A DNA stretch of 64,000 nucleotides from CAVRUD01 sp963849635 (GTDB lineage: Bacteria; Chloroflexota; Chloroflexia; Thermomicrobiales; UBA6265). Location of the stretch: assembly GCA_963849635.1 (NCBI GenBank), contig CAWKIA010000024.1, forward strand, positions 310,001 to 374,000, written 5' to 3'. Positions within the stretch are counted from its first letter, which is position 1. Each line of letters begins with the position of its first letter. The notes below the pieces were generated by a model. The model worked only from the letters and a program-made list of their open reading frames with translations. It did not search any database and was not told where the DNA came from. The position numbers and the translations under genes were made by a program. Of the stretch, positions 16,537 to 25,883 are shown piece by piece.

Positions 16537-18011
16537 GGCGCCGGAGACCCAGCGGGACCATCCTGCCCTCGCCCAGGCCAGGGAGTCCGCGCCCGGAGGA
16601 TGTCCTCGTCCGGATACCAGCGACCCCGCACATTCCCGACCAGATAGAGCGACCCGGTCACCAGCACGGCATCGTCCGGCCCAGCCGCTCGGGAGAGGGC
16701 GACGTCAATTGCTGCTCGAGGATCTGGCTCCATGGTGACAGGTCCGTGGAAACCGGCTGCCTGGGCAGCGGCGGCTAGCTTTTCCACAGTCAGCCCGGCC
16801 TTCGATAGGACTTGCGGCGAGGTTGCCACCAGCTCGTCGATGGCCGGCACCAACGGCCCCACCAATCCCTTGAAATCCTTTGCTTCGAGGACGCCGAGGA
16901 CGCCAATCCGGCGGGCATGCGCCTTCCTGGGCAAGATCGCGTCCAGATCGGCGACGAGCGCGCCGATCTTCTGCGGGTTGTGGGCGCCATCGAGCATGAC
17001 GCGAGGAGTATTGTTGTCTGGCATCAACTCAACCCTGCCTGGCAACCGGGCCAGGTCCAGGCCGGTCGTGATCGCGTCATCGGAAACATCGAACCCGCGC
17101 TCCCGCAGCCGCCGTACCGCCGCGACGGCCAGAGCGGCATTCATTGCCTGGAACCCGCCGGGGGCCGCCGGCCAGATGTGACCGGTTCCGACCTCGCGCC
17201 AGCTTGTCCCGTCCGGGCCAGTTTCGAGAACGTCGATGTCCCGGCCCGGTTCGATCCGATCGAGGGTGGTCCTCGCCTCGGCGGCGGCCGCTTCGATCGG
17301 ACCGAGCGACTCGACTCCGACCGCGCCGGTGATCGCGGCGGCGCCCGCCTTGATGATCCCGGCTTTGTGCCAGGCGATCTCACCAAGTGTCGGCCCCAGG
17401 GTCACCGTGTGATCCAACCCGATCGAGGTGATCACGCTGACGATAGGCGTGACGACGTTGGTCAGATCGAACCTGCCGCCGGCCCCCACTTCGATCACGG
17501 CGATGTCGACGGCCTTGAGCGCCAGATGGCGCGCAACAAGAGCCACCCAGAACTCGCCGTAGGTCAGCGCTTCACCGCCCGCCCGCAGCCAGGCGTTGTA
17601 CTCCATGAAAAGGTCATCAACCCGATCCGCAAACTCACCGGGGCCGATCAACTCACCGCCAGACCAGAGCTTTTCGGTCGCGACCTGCAGGTAGGGCGAG
17701 GTGTGCATCCCCACCTTGTACCCGGCGACATGGAGGATGGTCGCGATAGCCGTCGCGGTCGACCCTTTGCCCGATGTCCCGCCCACGTGGACGATGGGAT
17801 AGCGGGTGAGAGGGTCCCCGAGAAAGGTCAGAAACCGGCGCGTCCGGGCGAGGCGCATCTCGGCACGCGCACGGATCTCGGCCTGACTCTTGCCGACCGG
17901 AGTCTGCGGCGCCTCGATCAGGCCGTCGACGTGGGCGACAGCGTCCGCGTAGCGGGCAACCTCGGCCACATCGGACCATGTTTCCCTGAACATCTTCGCG
18001 GCGCGCCGCAT
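16533..18011 (-). CDS. folC: Folylpolyglutamate synthase / dihydrofolate synthase
   Basis: 492 aa. Mur-ligase fold with ATP-binding HVGGTSGKGSTATAIA (P-loop near 78-84), HTSPYLQ, the Glu/Gly-rich VIEVGAGGRFDLTNVV, SIGLDHTVTLG and the carbamoyl-Lys region IAWHKAGIIK, ending with the MLDGAHNPQK motif. It adds glutamate to folates and, in bifunctional enzymes, joins glutamate to dihydropteroate. It is somewhat longer than the usual 420-450 aa, with extra residues at both ends. Its stop is coupled to the GAF kinase start. Confidence 0.9.
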   Translation of the reverse strand: MRRAAKMFRETWSDVAEVARYADAVAHVDGLIEAPQTPVGKSQAEIRARAEMRLARTRRFLTFLGDPLTRYPIVHVGGTSGKGSTATAIATILHVAGYKVGMHTSPYLQVATEKLWSGGELIGPGEFADRVDDLFMEYNAWLRAGGEALTYGEFWVALVARHLALKAVDIAVIEVGAGGRFDLTNVVTPIVSVITSIGLDHTVTLGPTLGEIAWHKAGIIKAGAAAITGAVGVESLGPIEAAAAEARTTLDRIEPGRDIDVLETGPDGTSWREVGTGHIWPAAPGGFQAMNAALAVAAVRRLRERGFDVSDDAITTGLDLARLPGRVELMPDNNTPRVMLDGAHNPQKIGALVADLDAILPRKAHARRIGVLGVLEAKDFKGLVGPLVPAIDELVATSPQVLSKAGLTVEKLAAAAQAAGFHGPVTMEPDPRAAIDVALSRAAGPDDAVLVTGSLYLVGNVRGRWYPDEDILRARTPWPGRGQDGPAGSPAP

Positions 18012-18130
18012 TTCTGGAAACGACCGGAACCATGGAATCGCTATCTCCGTGAACGCGCCGCGACACCGTCTTGCCTATTGTAGCTACCGGCAAATTCGAC
18101 CGGATGTCGGCCGGAGCGTGTAACGCCCTA

Positions 18131-19339
18131 CTACGGCAGGAACCTGGCGGCGACATCGTTGGCCAGCATCAGGCCACGTCGCGTCAGGCGAACCCGGTCC
18201 GGTAGCCGTTCGAGCAGCCCAAGCGCGGTTGTCTCGACGATCGTATCCGCGTAGACCGAGGCCAGCGTCACGCCATGCCGGGTCAGGAAGGCATCGTCGG
18301 AGACGCCTTCCTCGAGCAAGCGCAGCCCGAGCATCATGGTTTCGCCCATCGACGTCTCGGGGTTGATCTCCTCGACATTGGACACAGGCGGCTCGCCTCG
18401 CTCGACGGCGGCAATAAAGGCGGCGGGCAGGAGGTGCTGCATCGTTCGTTGACCGTTCGTGAACCCATGTGCTCCCGCGCCAGCGCCGATGTATTCGCCA
18501 TTGCGCCAGTAGATCCGGTTGTGACGCGATGCCAGGTCCCGCCCACCCTGCGTTCGCGCCCAGTTCGCCACCTCGTAGTGGGTGTATCCCGCCCGCGCCA
18601 GGGTCTCGATCACCAGCTCATACAGATCGGCGCTGGCGTCGTCGTCGGGGACGCTGAGAATCCCGCGAGCGACCGCGTCGGCCATCGGCGTGCCCGGCTC
18701 GACGATCAGGCTGTAGCAGGAGAGATGCTCCGGCGAGGGATCCCAGCCGAGGACCGTCTCCAGGTCGGCCGCGAGGATCTCGGGCGTCTGCCCCGGCCAG
18801 GCGAAGATCAAGTCCAGGCTGATGTTGGTGAATCCCGCGATGCGTGCGGCCCGATATGCCTCGGCGGCCTCCGCCGCCTCATGGTTGCGGCCCAGCGTGC
18901 GCAGCCCTCGCCGGTGCTGGGTCTGCACGCCCAGGCTGAGCCGGTTGATCCCGGCTTCCAGCAACCCACCGAACACGGCCTCGTCGACGCTCGTCGGGTT
19001 GGCCTCCATCGTGACTTCGATCCCGGGCAAGAGCGTGAATGCCGACCGGCAGGCGGCCACGATCTGGGCAACCGACTCGACCGGCAGGAGCGATGGGGTT
19101 CCTCCTCCGATGTAGATCGTTTCCGCCGCGCGGGGATCGCCGTTTATAGCCAGCAACGCACCCTGGCGTTCGATCTCGGCGATCAGCGCGTCGACGTAGG
19201 CGGGGATCAGATTGTCCTGGCCGGCGTACGTGTTGAAATCGCAGTACGGGCAGATGTGGGCGCAGAAGGGAATGTGGAGGTAGATCCCGAGCGGCGCCCC
19301 TGGGGGCAACGGAGCCATGCGAGGTTCAATCCAGTCCAT
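18131..19339 (-). CDS. hemW: HemW-like radical SAM heme chaperone
   Basis: 402 aa. The radical SAM Cys motif CAHICPYC (C26, C30, C33) is followed by DFNTY, i.e. no fourth Cys as in HemN, which points to HemW rather than coproporphyrinogen dehydrogenase. IYIGGGTPSLL, TMEANPTSVD, RLSLGVQT and YEVANWAR also fit, and the HemN_C domain closes the protein. HemW binds heme and delivers it to respiratory proteins. A second Met at residue 8 is a possible start. It lies 50 nt after the DUF4129 gene on the same strand. Confidence 0.85.
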   Translation of the reverse strand: MDWIEPRMAPLPPGAPLGIYLHIPFCAHICPYCDFNTYAGQDNLIPAYVDALIAEIERQGALLAINGDPRAAETIYIGGGTPSLLPVESVAQIVAACRSAFTLLPGIEVTMEANPTSVDEAVFGGLLEAGINRLSLGVQTQHRRGLRTLGRNHEAAEAAEAYRAARIAGFTNISLDLIFAWPGQTPEILAADLETVLGWDPSPEHLSCYSLIVEPGTPMADAVARGILSVPDDDASADLYELVIETLARAGYTHYEVANWARTQGGRDLASRHNRIYWRNGEYIGAGAGAHGFTNGQRTMQHLLPAAFIAAVERGEPPVSNVEEINPETSMGETMMLGLRLLEEGVSDDAFLTRHGVTLASVYADTIVETTALGLLERLPDRVRLTRRGLMLANDVAARFLP

Positions 19340-19389
19340 CGCCGCGGGCGGCGCTACATTGTCGAATAACCAGTCTACGCTGTTGAGGA

Positions 19390-20844
19390 TCAGGGTTGTC
19401 GGAGGGAGCGCTCGATCGCGCGCCAGGCATCCTGAGCGGCGGCGGCCTCGGTCTCGGTCGCCGGGGACGCGCCATACCTTGCCGCGTCGTAGAGGCCGGT
19501 CAGGCGCGCAACCTCAGGGGTCAGCACGTCGTTTCGCGGGAGTGCCGCCGTGAGATGGGCCGCGTGCTCTCGTGTGGTCCGCCCAGGAGTTCGCCTGATT
19601 CCGCGCTCCGCTCCCAGGCGTAACAAGGCGGTGTACGCCTCGCGCACCGCCACCGTGTGCGCCCAGCGCCTGTCCGCCCTGAGATCGGCCAGCGGGTCAG
19701 CGGCGGGGCGGAGCAAGCCGAGAGCGCGTTTCAGGCGGTTGCCCAATGCCGCCAGCAGCTCAGAGCCGCTGAGCACCGAGGATCGCTCTTCGTCCGCGGC
19801 TGGACCCAGACGCTGACGGCGACGCAAGGCAAAGCGTCCCAGCAGCACGATCAAGGTGATCAGGATGGCACTCACGACTAAATAGCGGATGGGATCGGGG
19901 ACATCGGTAGTTCGCTCGACCTCCTCGCGCACGCGCTCCTGCAGGCCGGGTTCGGTTCCCTGCGGAGAGGAACGGATCGGGGCGAAGTCGGTCCCAGATA
20001 GCAGCCACAAGAGAGGAGAGACCACGATAAACGCAATGACCGCTATGACCAGCACCAGGACCCGCAGCAGAACGGTCAGGGCCCAGATGAGTGGAGCCAG
20101 GGCCCAGAGGACGGTATCGAGCAGATCCCGGTTGGCCGCGCCACCAATCGCCAGTCCAACCAGGGCGACCAGGGCAATCGGTGCGACCACCCCGCCGAGC
20201 ACGGACGGAGCGCGCAGGCCCCGCCAGCGGGTCTCACTTTCGCCCGCCATCCGCGCCAGGGAGATCGCGGTCAGGGACCCGGCGATGAAGACCAGGACCG
20301 AGCCGACCACATCACTGTCGGTGACCGGCGACGGTGTCACCCCATCCGCGATCGCGGCCAGCAGCATCACGACCGATCCGATCCGGAGTCCTGTGTAGGA
20401 GGCATCGAGGGTCGGCTCGGCCCGCCGGCGGCCTCGCGCCCAGCAATAGACGCTGACCACGATCAGACCCCAAATCGGGATCTCCGCCGTCGAGGATCGG
20501 AGCGTCAACGCCCGCGCGGTCTCCCTGAGCCAGTCTGGGTCCAGCCAGGAGGCGTCGGGGAACGACGAGGTCTTGATCAGCTGCAGCGTGGTCGCAACCA
20601 TCCCGATGGCCATGACGATGGTGAATCCGGGGTCCCACAGGTCAAAGGCGTCCAGCGCCCGGGGCAGGACCGCTGCCACGATCATGACCACGAAGACGGC
20701 CAGAGGTATGATCGCCTGCCCTTCGCCGGGCTCGGCCGTCAGGAGGAGCGATGCCAGCAACCACACGATCGCCGTCTCGGCAATGACCAGGCAGATCAAG
20801 ACCGGATCGACCGCCCGGATCAGTTGGCGCCGCGTCTCAGTCAT
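19390..20844 (-). CDS. Membrane protein with C-terminal DUF4129 domain
   Basis: 484 aa from the ATG at 20844, whose TGA/ATG overlaps the end of the DUF58 gene. About eight hydrophobic segments fill residues 12-350; after a soluble linker the last 90 residues form the DUF4129 domain (REAYTALLRLGAERGIRRTPGRTTREHAAHL...LTGLYDAARYG). DUF4129 proteins regularly sit with MoxR ATPases and DUF58 proteins, sometimes with transglutaminase-like domains, and are presumed to act at the cell envelope. The readable frame upstream of 20844 overlaps DUF58 and is not used. Confidence 0.8.
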   Translation of the reverse strand: MTETRRQLIRAVDPVLICLVIAETAIVWLLASLLLTAEPGEGQAIIPLAVFVVMIVAAVLPRALDAFDLWDPGFTIVMAIGMVATTLQLIKTSSFPDASWLDPDWLRETARALTLRSSTAEIPIWGLIVVSVYCWARGRRRAEPTLDASYTGLRIGSVVMLLAAIADGVTPSPVTDSDVVGSVLVFIAGSLTAISLARMAGESETRWRGLRAPSVLGGVVAPIALVALVGLAIGGAANRDLLDTVLWALAPLIWALTVLLRVLVLVIAVIAFIVVSPLLWLLSGTDFAPIRSSPQGTEPGLQERVREEVERTTDVPDPIRYLVVSAILITLIVLLGRFALRRRQRLGPAADEERSSVLSGSELLAALGNRLKRALGLLRPAADPLADLRADRRWAHTVAVREAYTALLRLGAERGIRRTPGRTTREHAAHLTAALPRNDVLTPEVARLTGLYDAARYGASPATETEAAAAQDAWRAIERSLRQP

Positions 20845-22145
20845 CGCGATTCGGCCCCCAGGAGCGCTTCGTTGAGGTGCCGGACGATCAGCCCACGAAG
20901 CGGTGGGATCTCGCAACCGCCAAGCGGTATCAGCACCACCTGCCGGTTGGCGTCGAGCAGTTGGAGCAGCACGCCCGCCAGCGCATCGGAGCATCGCGAC
21001 GTCACAATAACCGTCGTGCTGCCGTATGGAAGCCGCCGGCCCTCGGTCGCCAGCACTGTCGCGAACGGCAGCGTCGAAAATGGGGAGACCATCGCCAGAC
21101 CTTCGAGGAGTCGGGGCACCTGCCCCGGTCCGCGGCCCGGCGGCACCCGCAATGCCTGATCCGAGCCGGCGACCAGGCCATTGGCGTACATCCCGACCGC
21201 GAAGCCGCCGCGGTCGCCCCACACGGCGAGCGAAGCCGCCGCGACGATGATTCGTTCGGCCAGCTCCAGGTCGAGCCCTTCCCAGTAGTGGTCGAACGTG
21301 TCCAGGTTAACGAAAATCCCCAGTCGCAGCGCAGTCATCGGCTCGGCCACCCGCACCTGGAGCGTCCCCTGGCGAGCGGTCGCCTTCCAGTGGATCGAGC
21401 GGAACGGGTCTTCCGGCCGGTACTCGCGCACGCCGACCACCCGGGACGGATCGACGAGCAGGTTACGCCGGGCGCGGAACTCGCCCATCGGCTCGCGGCT
21501 GGGCAGCGTCAAGCTCTCCATCTCTACCACCCGGGGGTAGACCAGGACTCGATCGGTGAGTGCCAGGGAGAGCCGGTTGGTGAAGAAACCGAAGATGTCG
21601 CCCGAGCGGATCACGACCGGACCGATCTGATGGAGACCGCGCTTCGGACAGGCGATATGCACCCGCCAGTTGACTCGCTCATATGGGCGAAACCCGGACG
21701 TGATCCGCATCAGCTGCCGGCCCGTTGTCCCGCTCGGCGTGACCGTCCGGCCGTGCACGACCAGGCCGTCGCTCAGATCTTCCTCAAGTGACAGCCAGGG
21801 CATGGGCAGCAGTTTGCGATTGGTGACCGTCAGAGTCAGCGTGATCTCGTCGCCGGGGAGGGCCCGGTCGGCACTGATCGCCCGGGTATATGTCACCCCG
21901 TCGAGGCAGTAGCGGTTCCACAGCCAGGAACCGCCACCGGTGAGCAAGACCAGTACCCCGAGCAGGCTCATGCCCCCATGCCCGATCGCCATGCCAAGGA
22001 GAACGATGGCGGCGGAGAGATAGAACCACGCCGATGAGAAGAAGACCGAGCGGCTGCCGGCGCCGCGCTGCTCGCGATCAGTCCGGATCGGGCGGCCAAA
22101 CCACCCACGCCGAAGCGGTCGATCGGGCGGGGCGGATGAAGGCAC
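20841..22145 (-). CDS. DUF58 domain protein (MoxR-associated)
   Basis: 434 aa. Two N-terminal hydrophobic helices (about 33-75), then a beta-rich segment, then the DUF58/vWA-like region with REYRPEDPFRSIHWKATARQGTLQVRVAEP, the diagnostic Pfam DUF58 stretch. The domain is a degenerate von Willebrand A fold. In the MoxR/DUF58 system the ATPase is thought to act on this protein. It starts 4 nt after the MoxR gene stop and overlaps DUF4129 at its end, forming a tight operon. Confidence 0.88.
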   Translation of the reverse strand: MPSSAPPDRPLRRGWFGRPIRTDREQRGAGSRSVFFSSAWFYLSAAIVLLGMAIGHGGMSLLGVLVLLTGGGSWLWNRYCLDGVTYTRAISADRALPGDEITLTLTVTNRKLLPMPWLSLEEDLSDGLVVHGRTVTPSGTTGRQLMRITSGFRPYERVNWRVHIACPKRGLHQIGPVVIRSGDIFGFFTNRLSLALTDRVLVYPRVVEMESLTLPSREPMGEFRARRNLLVDPSRVVGVREYRPEDPFRSIHWKATARQGTLQVRVAEPMTALRLGIFVNLDTFDHYWEGLDLELAERIIVAAASLAVWGDRGGFAVGMYANGLVAGSDQALRVPPGRGPGQVPRLLEGLAMVSPFSTLPFATVLATEGRRLPYGSTTVIVTSRCSDALAGVLLQLLDANRQVVLIPLGGCEIPPLRGLIVRHLNEALLGAESR

Positions 22146-22149
22146 GCCG

Positions 22150-23193
22150 CTAGCCGGAGGACGCTGCGACGGTCACCCCGATCTCACCTTCAACCGGAAC
22201 CGGAACCTCCTCGAGGATATCGGCCAGGATCCCGGCGGCGTTCCGGCCCCGCAGCCGCGCCTCGGGCGCCAACATCAAGCGGTGGGCCAGGGCCGGCACC
22301 GCCAGCGTCTTGACATCATCCGGGACGACAGCGCCTCGGCCCCGCAACGCGGCCAGGGCCTGAGCGGAGCGGAACAGGGCCAGCGAGCCGCGCGGGCTTG
22401 CGCCCAGGGAAATCGCGGGATGCCCCCGGGTGGCCCGAATGATCGTCGTGACATAATGTCGAACATCTGGCGCAACGTAGACGGTTCGCACCGTGCCGAT
22501 GGCCGTCATCAGTTCGTCCGTCGTCGCGACCGGTAGCAGGGAATCCATCGGCGTTTCCGCCTGGAAGCGTTCCAGGATCGCGTCCTCTTCGTCGTGGCTG
22601 GGGTAGCCGACATCGGTCCGGAGCAGGAAGCGGTCGAGTTGCGCTTCCGGAAGCGGGAAGGTGCCTTCAAGCTCGACGGGGTTCTCGGTGGCGAGGACCA
22701 GGAAGGGGCGCGGCAGCGACATCGTCTCCCCCTCGACCGTCACTGTCCGCTCTTCCATCGCCTCAAGGAGGGCGGATTGCGTCCGCGGAGTGGCGCGGTT
22801 GATCTCATCGGCCAGAACGATGTTGGCGAAGACCGGCCCGGGCCGGAAGCGGAAATCGCCGAGCTTCTGGTCGAAGAAGGAGATACCGCCGATGTCGGTT
22901 GGGAGGAGATCCGGGGTGAACTGGATCCGCCGGCATTCGCCGCCGATGGAGCGCGCCAGTGCCCGCGCCAATGACGTCTTGCCGACGCCGGGCACGTCCT
23001 CGATCAGGACATGCCCCTCGCACAGCATGGCGACGAGCAGACGCTCAACGATGTCGGCCTTGCCGACGACGACGCGGCCGACGTTCACGGCGATGCGAGA
23101 CGCCAGTCCAGCGACTGCGCCGTCACCTGGAGCCACCCGCATTGGTCCGTTCGACGAAAGAGGACGGAAGCTTCCAGAATCGGGGCGTTCCAC
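22150..23193 (-). CDS. MoxR-type AAA+ ATPase
   Basis: 347 aa from a GTG at 23193, chosen because AAGGAG lies 11 nt upstream; a longer frame to 23298 has no site. Walker A is DVPGVGKTSLA (GKT near 71-73), Walker B is NIVLADEINRATP, followed by sensor 1 LATENPVELEGTFPLPEAQLDRFL, all typical of MoxR. MoxR proteins are chaperone-like ATPases working with vWA-type partners, here the DUF58 protein directly downstream. First gene of the minus-strand run that ends with the GAF kinase. Confidence 0.92.
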   Translation of the reverse strand: MERPDSGSFRPLSSNGPMRVAPGDGAVAGLASRIAVNVGRVVVGKADIVERLLVAMLCEGHVLIEDVPGVGKTSLARALARSIGGECRRIQFTPDLLPTDIGGISFFDQKLGDFRFRPGPVFANIVLADEINRATPRTQSALLEAMEERTVTVEGETMSLPRPFLVLATENPVELEGTFPLPEAQLDRFLLRTDVGYPSHDEEDAILERFQAETPMDSLLPVATTDELMTAIGTVRTVYVAPDVRHYVTTIIRATRGHPAISLGASPRGSLALFRSAQALAALRGRGAVVPDDVKTLAVPALAHRLMLAPEARLRGRNAAGILADILEEVPVPVEGEIGVTVAASSG

Positions 23194-23413
23194 CGTAATT
23201 TGCGCTCCTTGCCGCTGTGCCGCGATTGTACCAGTAGCCCATCTGTTCGACGCCACTATCGCGGCCGTCCGATGCCCGGTACGACAGGAACGCCGCACCG
23301 ACGTTGACCCGGCATCGGGCGGTTGGTAGGCTGATCACCCACGAAGTGCCGATGACACCGGGGATCACGTCCCGCACGAACCCACGAGGCACAGATCGAC
23401 GATTGGGGCTTGG

Positions 23414-24592
23414 GTGGAGAACGGCGCCGCCAGAGAGCCAATGACCTCCGGACCGCGACTGGCCCGGCGGCTATCGCGCCGGCACCTGCTCGGGGCCGGC
23501 GCGGCTTCCTTCACCCTGCTCGCGGCGGGGTGTGGCGATGACGACGATCCGACGCAGGCGCCGACACCCGTGTTCAACCCGTCCGCCACACCCACCGGGT
23601 TCATCCCTGGCTACGAAGACCCGGGGAAATGGGCCGGCCGGACACTGCGCGTGGCGGCCTGGGGCGGCGAGGTCCAGGAAGCGCTCCGCCGCATGGTTTG
23701 GGAGCCGTTCTCCCGAGCCACCGGCTGCGCGATCCAGGAACTGACCACCGATTACTCCTTCCTCCGCTCCGGGATCGACGACGGCACGGTCTACGCCGAC
23801 GCCCTGGTCGTCGACGCCGAGTTTGCGGCTACCGCGCTCGATCAAGGCCTGGCCCAGCCCATCAGCAGTGAGATCGAGACCGATCTGATCCCGCGCGCGG
23901 AGCACAACGTGCCCGCCTACGCCTACGCCATGGTCAGCGCCTACCGGAGGGACGCGATCGAAATGCCGACGGCGCCGCCCGATGCCTGGCAGGAATGGTG
24001 GGACGCCAACCGCTTCCCTGGCGCCCGCGCATTGTTCAAGGGGCCGTTCGGCAGCTTCGAGTTCGCCCTGCTCGCCGATGGGGTGAGCCGCGACGCGCTC
24101 TATCCACTCGATCACGACCGGGCGATCGCCAGCCTGCGCGCCATCAGCGGCCGGATCATCGACCGCTGGTGGGAGTCAGGGTTGCAGCCGGTCTCCTGGC
24201 TCAACTCCCACCGGGCGGAGTTCGCCAGCGCCTGGCACTACCGTGTGATCGCCGCCCAGAATGAAGGCCAACCGGTGGAGCTTGTCTGGAACGAGGGTCT
24301 TCTTGTCGCCGACCACTGGATCGTCCCGCCGGGAGCGGAGAACGCCGATGTCGCCGCCGACTTCATCGCCTATGCCTCCAGGGCGGAGATCCAGGCATCG
24401 CTCGCCCACCTCATCTCGTTGGGACCGGTGACCTCCGGCGCGTTCGACATCCTCGATCCGATCGAACTGGCGAAGCTGCCGACCGCCCCGGACAATCTGC
24501 CGTCGCTGGTGCCGCAGGATGTTGGCTGGTGGGTCGCCAATCGCGGCGCCGCCGAGGAGCGCTTCAACTCCTGGCTCCTGGGGGTCGCGTGA
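23414..24592 (+). CDS. PotD-like extracellular solute-binding lipoprotein (1)
   Basis: 392 aa. A twin-arginine style signal (SRRHLLGAGAA, residues 21-31) leads to a lipobox LAAGC with C40, then an Asp and Thr/Pro-rich linker. The rest is a type-2 periplasmic binding fold related to spermidine/putrescine-binding PotD (LRVAAWGGEVQEALRRMVWEPFSRATGC, GVSRDALYPLD, WNEGLLVADHWIVPPGAENADVAADFI). Its stop overlaps the start of a paralogue (TGATG). The usual PotABC permease and ATPase genes are absent here. Ligand identity is inferred only. Confidence 0.82.
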   Translation: MENGAAREPMTSGPRLARRLSRRHLLGAGAASFTLLAAGCGDDDDPTQAPTPVFNPSATPTGFIPGYEDPGKWAGRTLRVAAWGGEVQEALRRMVWEPFSRATGCAIQELTTDYSFLRSGIDDGTVYADALVVDAEFAATALDQGLAQPISSEIETDLIPRAEHNVPAYAYAMVSAYRRDAIEMPTAPPDAWQEWWDANRFPGARALFKGPFGSFEFALLADGVSRDALYPLDHDRAIASLRAISGRIIDRWWESGLQPVSWLNSHRAEFASAWHYRVIAAQNEGQPVELVWNEGLLVADHWIVPPGAENADVAADFIAYASRAEIQASLAHLISLGPVTSGAFDILDPIELAKLPTAPDNLPSLVPQDVGWWVANRGAAEERFNSWLLGVA

Positions 24593-25809
24593 TGGCCGGC
24601 CACCCGTTGCATAGCCGGCTCAAGGCCGGGACGTTCCGGCCATCGCGGCGTGCGCTTCTCGGTACTCTGGCGGGAGGCTGGGTGGTTGGCGGCCTGACGG
24701 CGTGCGGCGACGACGACGATTCCGGCGAAACGCCAGAGCCGACCGCCACGACCGAAGCCACCCCCACACCGACCCAGGAACCGATCGGCACGCCGATCGG
24801 CGGCTACGTCAACCCGGACCGTTACCGGGGGCGCACCCTGACGGTGGCGACTCCGACCGGCCCGTATGCCGATGCCCAGCGCGAAGCCTATTTCGATCCG
24901 TTTCAACTGGCCACCGGCGCCGAGGTCTTCTCCCGGGGCCTGGGCGACGGCGACGGCGACCTCAAAGGCCAGGTCGATAGCGATGTCGTGACCTGGGATG
25001 TTGCCTGTGTGCCGATGGACTGGGTGCGCCCGCTTGCCAACGACCGCTTTCTCACCGAGATCGACCGGGCGTACGTCGACGTAACCGTCCTCTTCCCCGA
25101 AGTGGTCGGGCAATACGCCGTCGGCGCCGATCTGTTCTCCACCGCGATTGTCTATCCGGTCGACGCTCCTGAGATTCCTAGCGATTGGAGCGACTTTTGG
25201 AAAGTCGACCGATATGGGGAGGGTCGGTCATTGCGCAAGCGTCCCGTCGGCACGATGGAATTCGCCCTGCTGGCCGATGGCGTCTCCCGGGATGAGCTCT
25301 ACCCACTCGACGTCGAGCGAGCATTCACGAGCCTGGACCGAATCCGGCCGTACATCGTCCAGTGGTGGGAGGATGGGAAGCAGCCCTCGGAACTGGTGGC
25401 CAACGCCCAGGCCGGACTGGCGTCCTCATGGAACATCCGCGCCGACCTCCCAACGGTCCGCGAGGATGTCCGCATCCAGTGGACGGGCGGGATGCTCTCC
25501 GCCGATGCCTGGGTCGTGCCGCGCGGCGCCCCGAACCTCGACCTGGCGATGGATTTCATCAACTACGCCACCAGGGCGGTGCCACAGGCCAACTTCTCGC
25601 GCCTGCTGCCCTATGGTCCGGTGAACCCCGCCGCTTTCGATCACATCCGCAAAGACCGCCTGCCGATGCTCCCCAGCGCCCAGCCCCAATTCGGCCTCCA
25701 GTTCTTCGAGAACTGGAACTACTGGATCGACAACCTCGACCTCCTCACCGAGCGCTTCAACGACTGGCTCGAATCCGACCCGGAGCCGACGGGGACGCCG
25801 GCGGAGTAA
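24592..25809 (+). CDS. PotD-like extracellular solute-binding lipoprotein (2)
   Basis: 405 aa from the ATG at 24592, which overlaps the preceding TGA. Twin Arg (PSRRALLGTLAGG) and lipobox LTAC (C38), then a Thr/Glu/Pro linker. It is clearly paralogous to the preceding protein: both share FALLADGVSRD-LYPLD, a WWE-G-QP block and an ATR/ASR-A segment near the C terminus. A local tandem duplication is the simplest explanation. A strong hairpin ends the unit at 25828-25883. Confidence 0.82.
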   Translation: MAGHPLHSRLKAGTFRPSRRALLGTLAGGWVVGGLTACGDDDDSGETPEPTATTEATPTPTQEPIGTPIGGYVNPDRYRGRTLTVATPTGPYADAQREAYFDPFQLATGAEVFSRGLGDGDGDLKGQVDSDVVTWDVACVPMDWVRPLANDRFLTEIDRAYVDVTVLFPEVVGQYAVGADLFSTAIVYPVDAPEIPSDWSDFWKVDRYGEGRSLRKRPVGTMEFALLADGVSRDELYPLDVERAFTSLDRIRPYIVQWWEDGKQPSELVANAQAGLASSWNIRADLPTVREDVRIQWTGGMLSADAWVVPRGAPNLDLAMDFINYATRAVPQANFSRLLPYGPVNPAAFDHIRKDRLPMLPSAQPQFGLQFFENWNYWIDNLDLLTERFNDWLESDPEPTGTPAE

Positions 25810-25827
25810 CGAGGCGGAGAGACGAAT

Positions 25828-25883
25828 AAGGACCTCACCCCCTACCCCCTTGTATGTTAGTGGGGGTAGGGGGTGAGGTCCTT
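25828..25883. terminator. Bidirectional terminator hairpin
   Basis: Perfect 22-bp arms (25828-25849 and 25862-25883) with a 12-nt loop lie between two convergent genes. The arm starts AAGG and ends CCTT, and the right arm abuts the stop codon of the minus-strand oxidoreductase. The symmetry suits termination from both sides. Confidence 0.8.

Noticed and set aside
19315..19335. tRNA T-arm-like GGTTCAATCC
   Set aside because: It lies in the 5' coding region of hemW, with no acceptor, D or anticodon arms around it.
20845..21222. N-terminal extension of the DUF4129 protein
   Set aside because: It overlaps DUF58 out of frame and is Arg/Gly/Pro-rich; the ATG overlapping the DUF58 stop is the better start.
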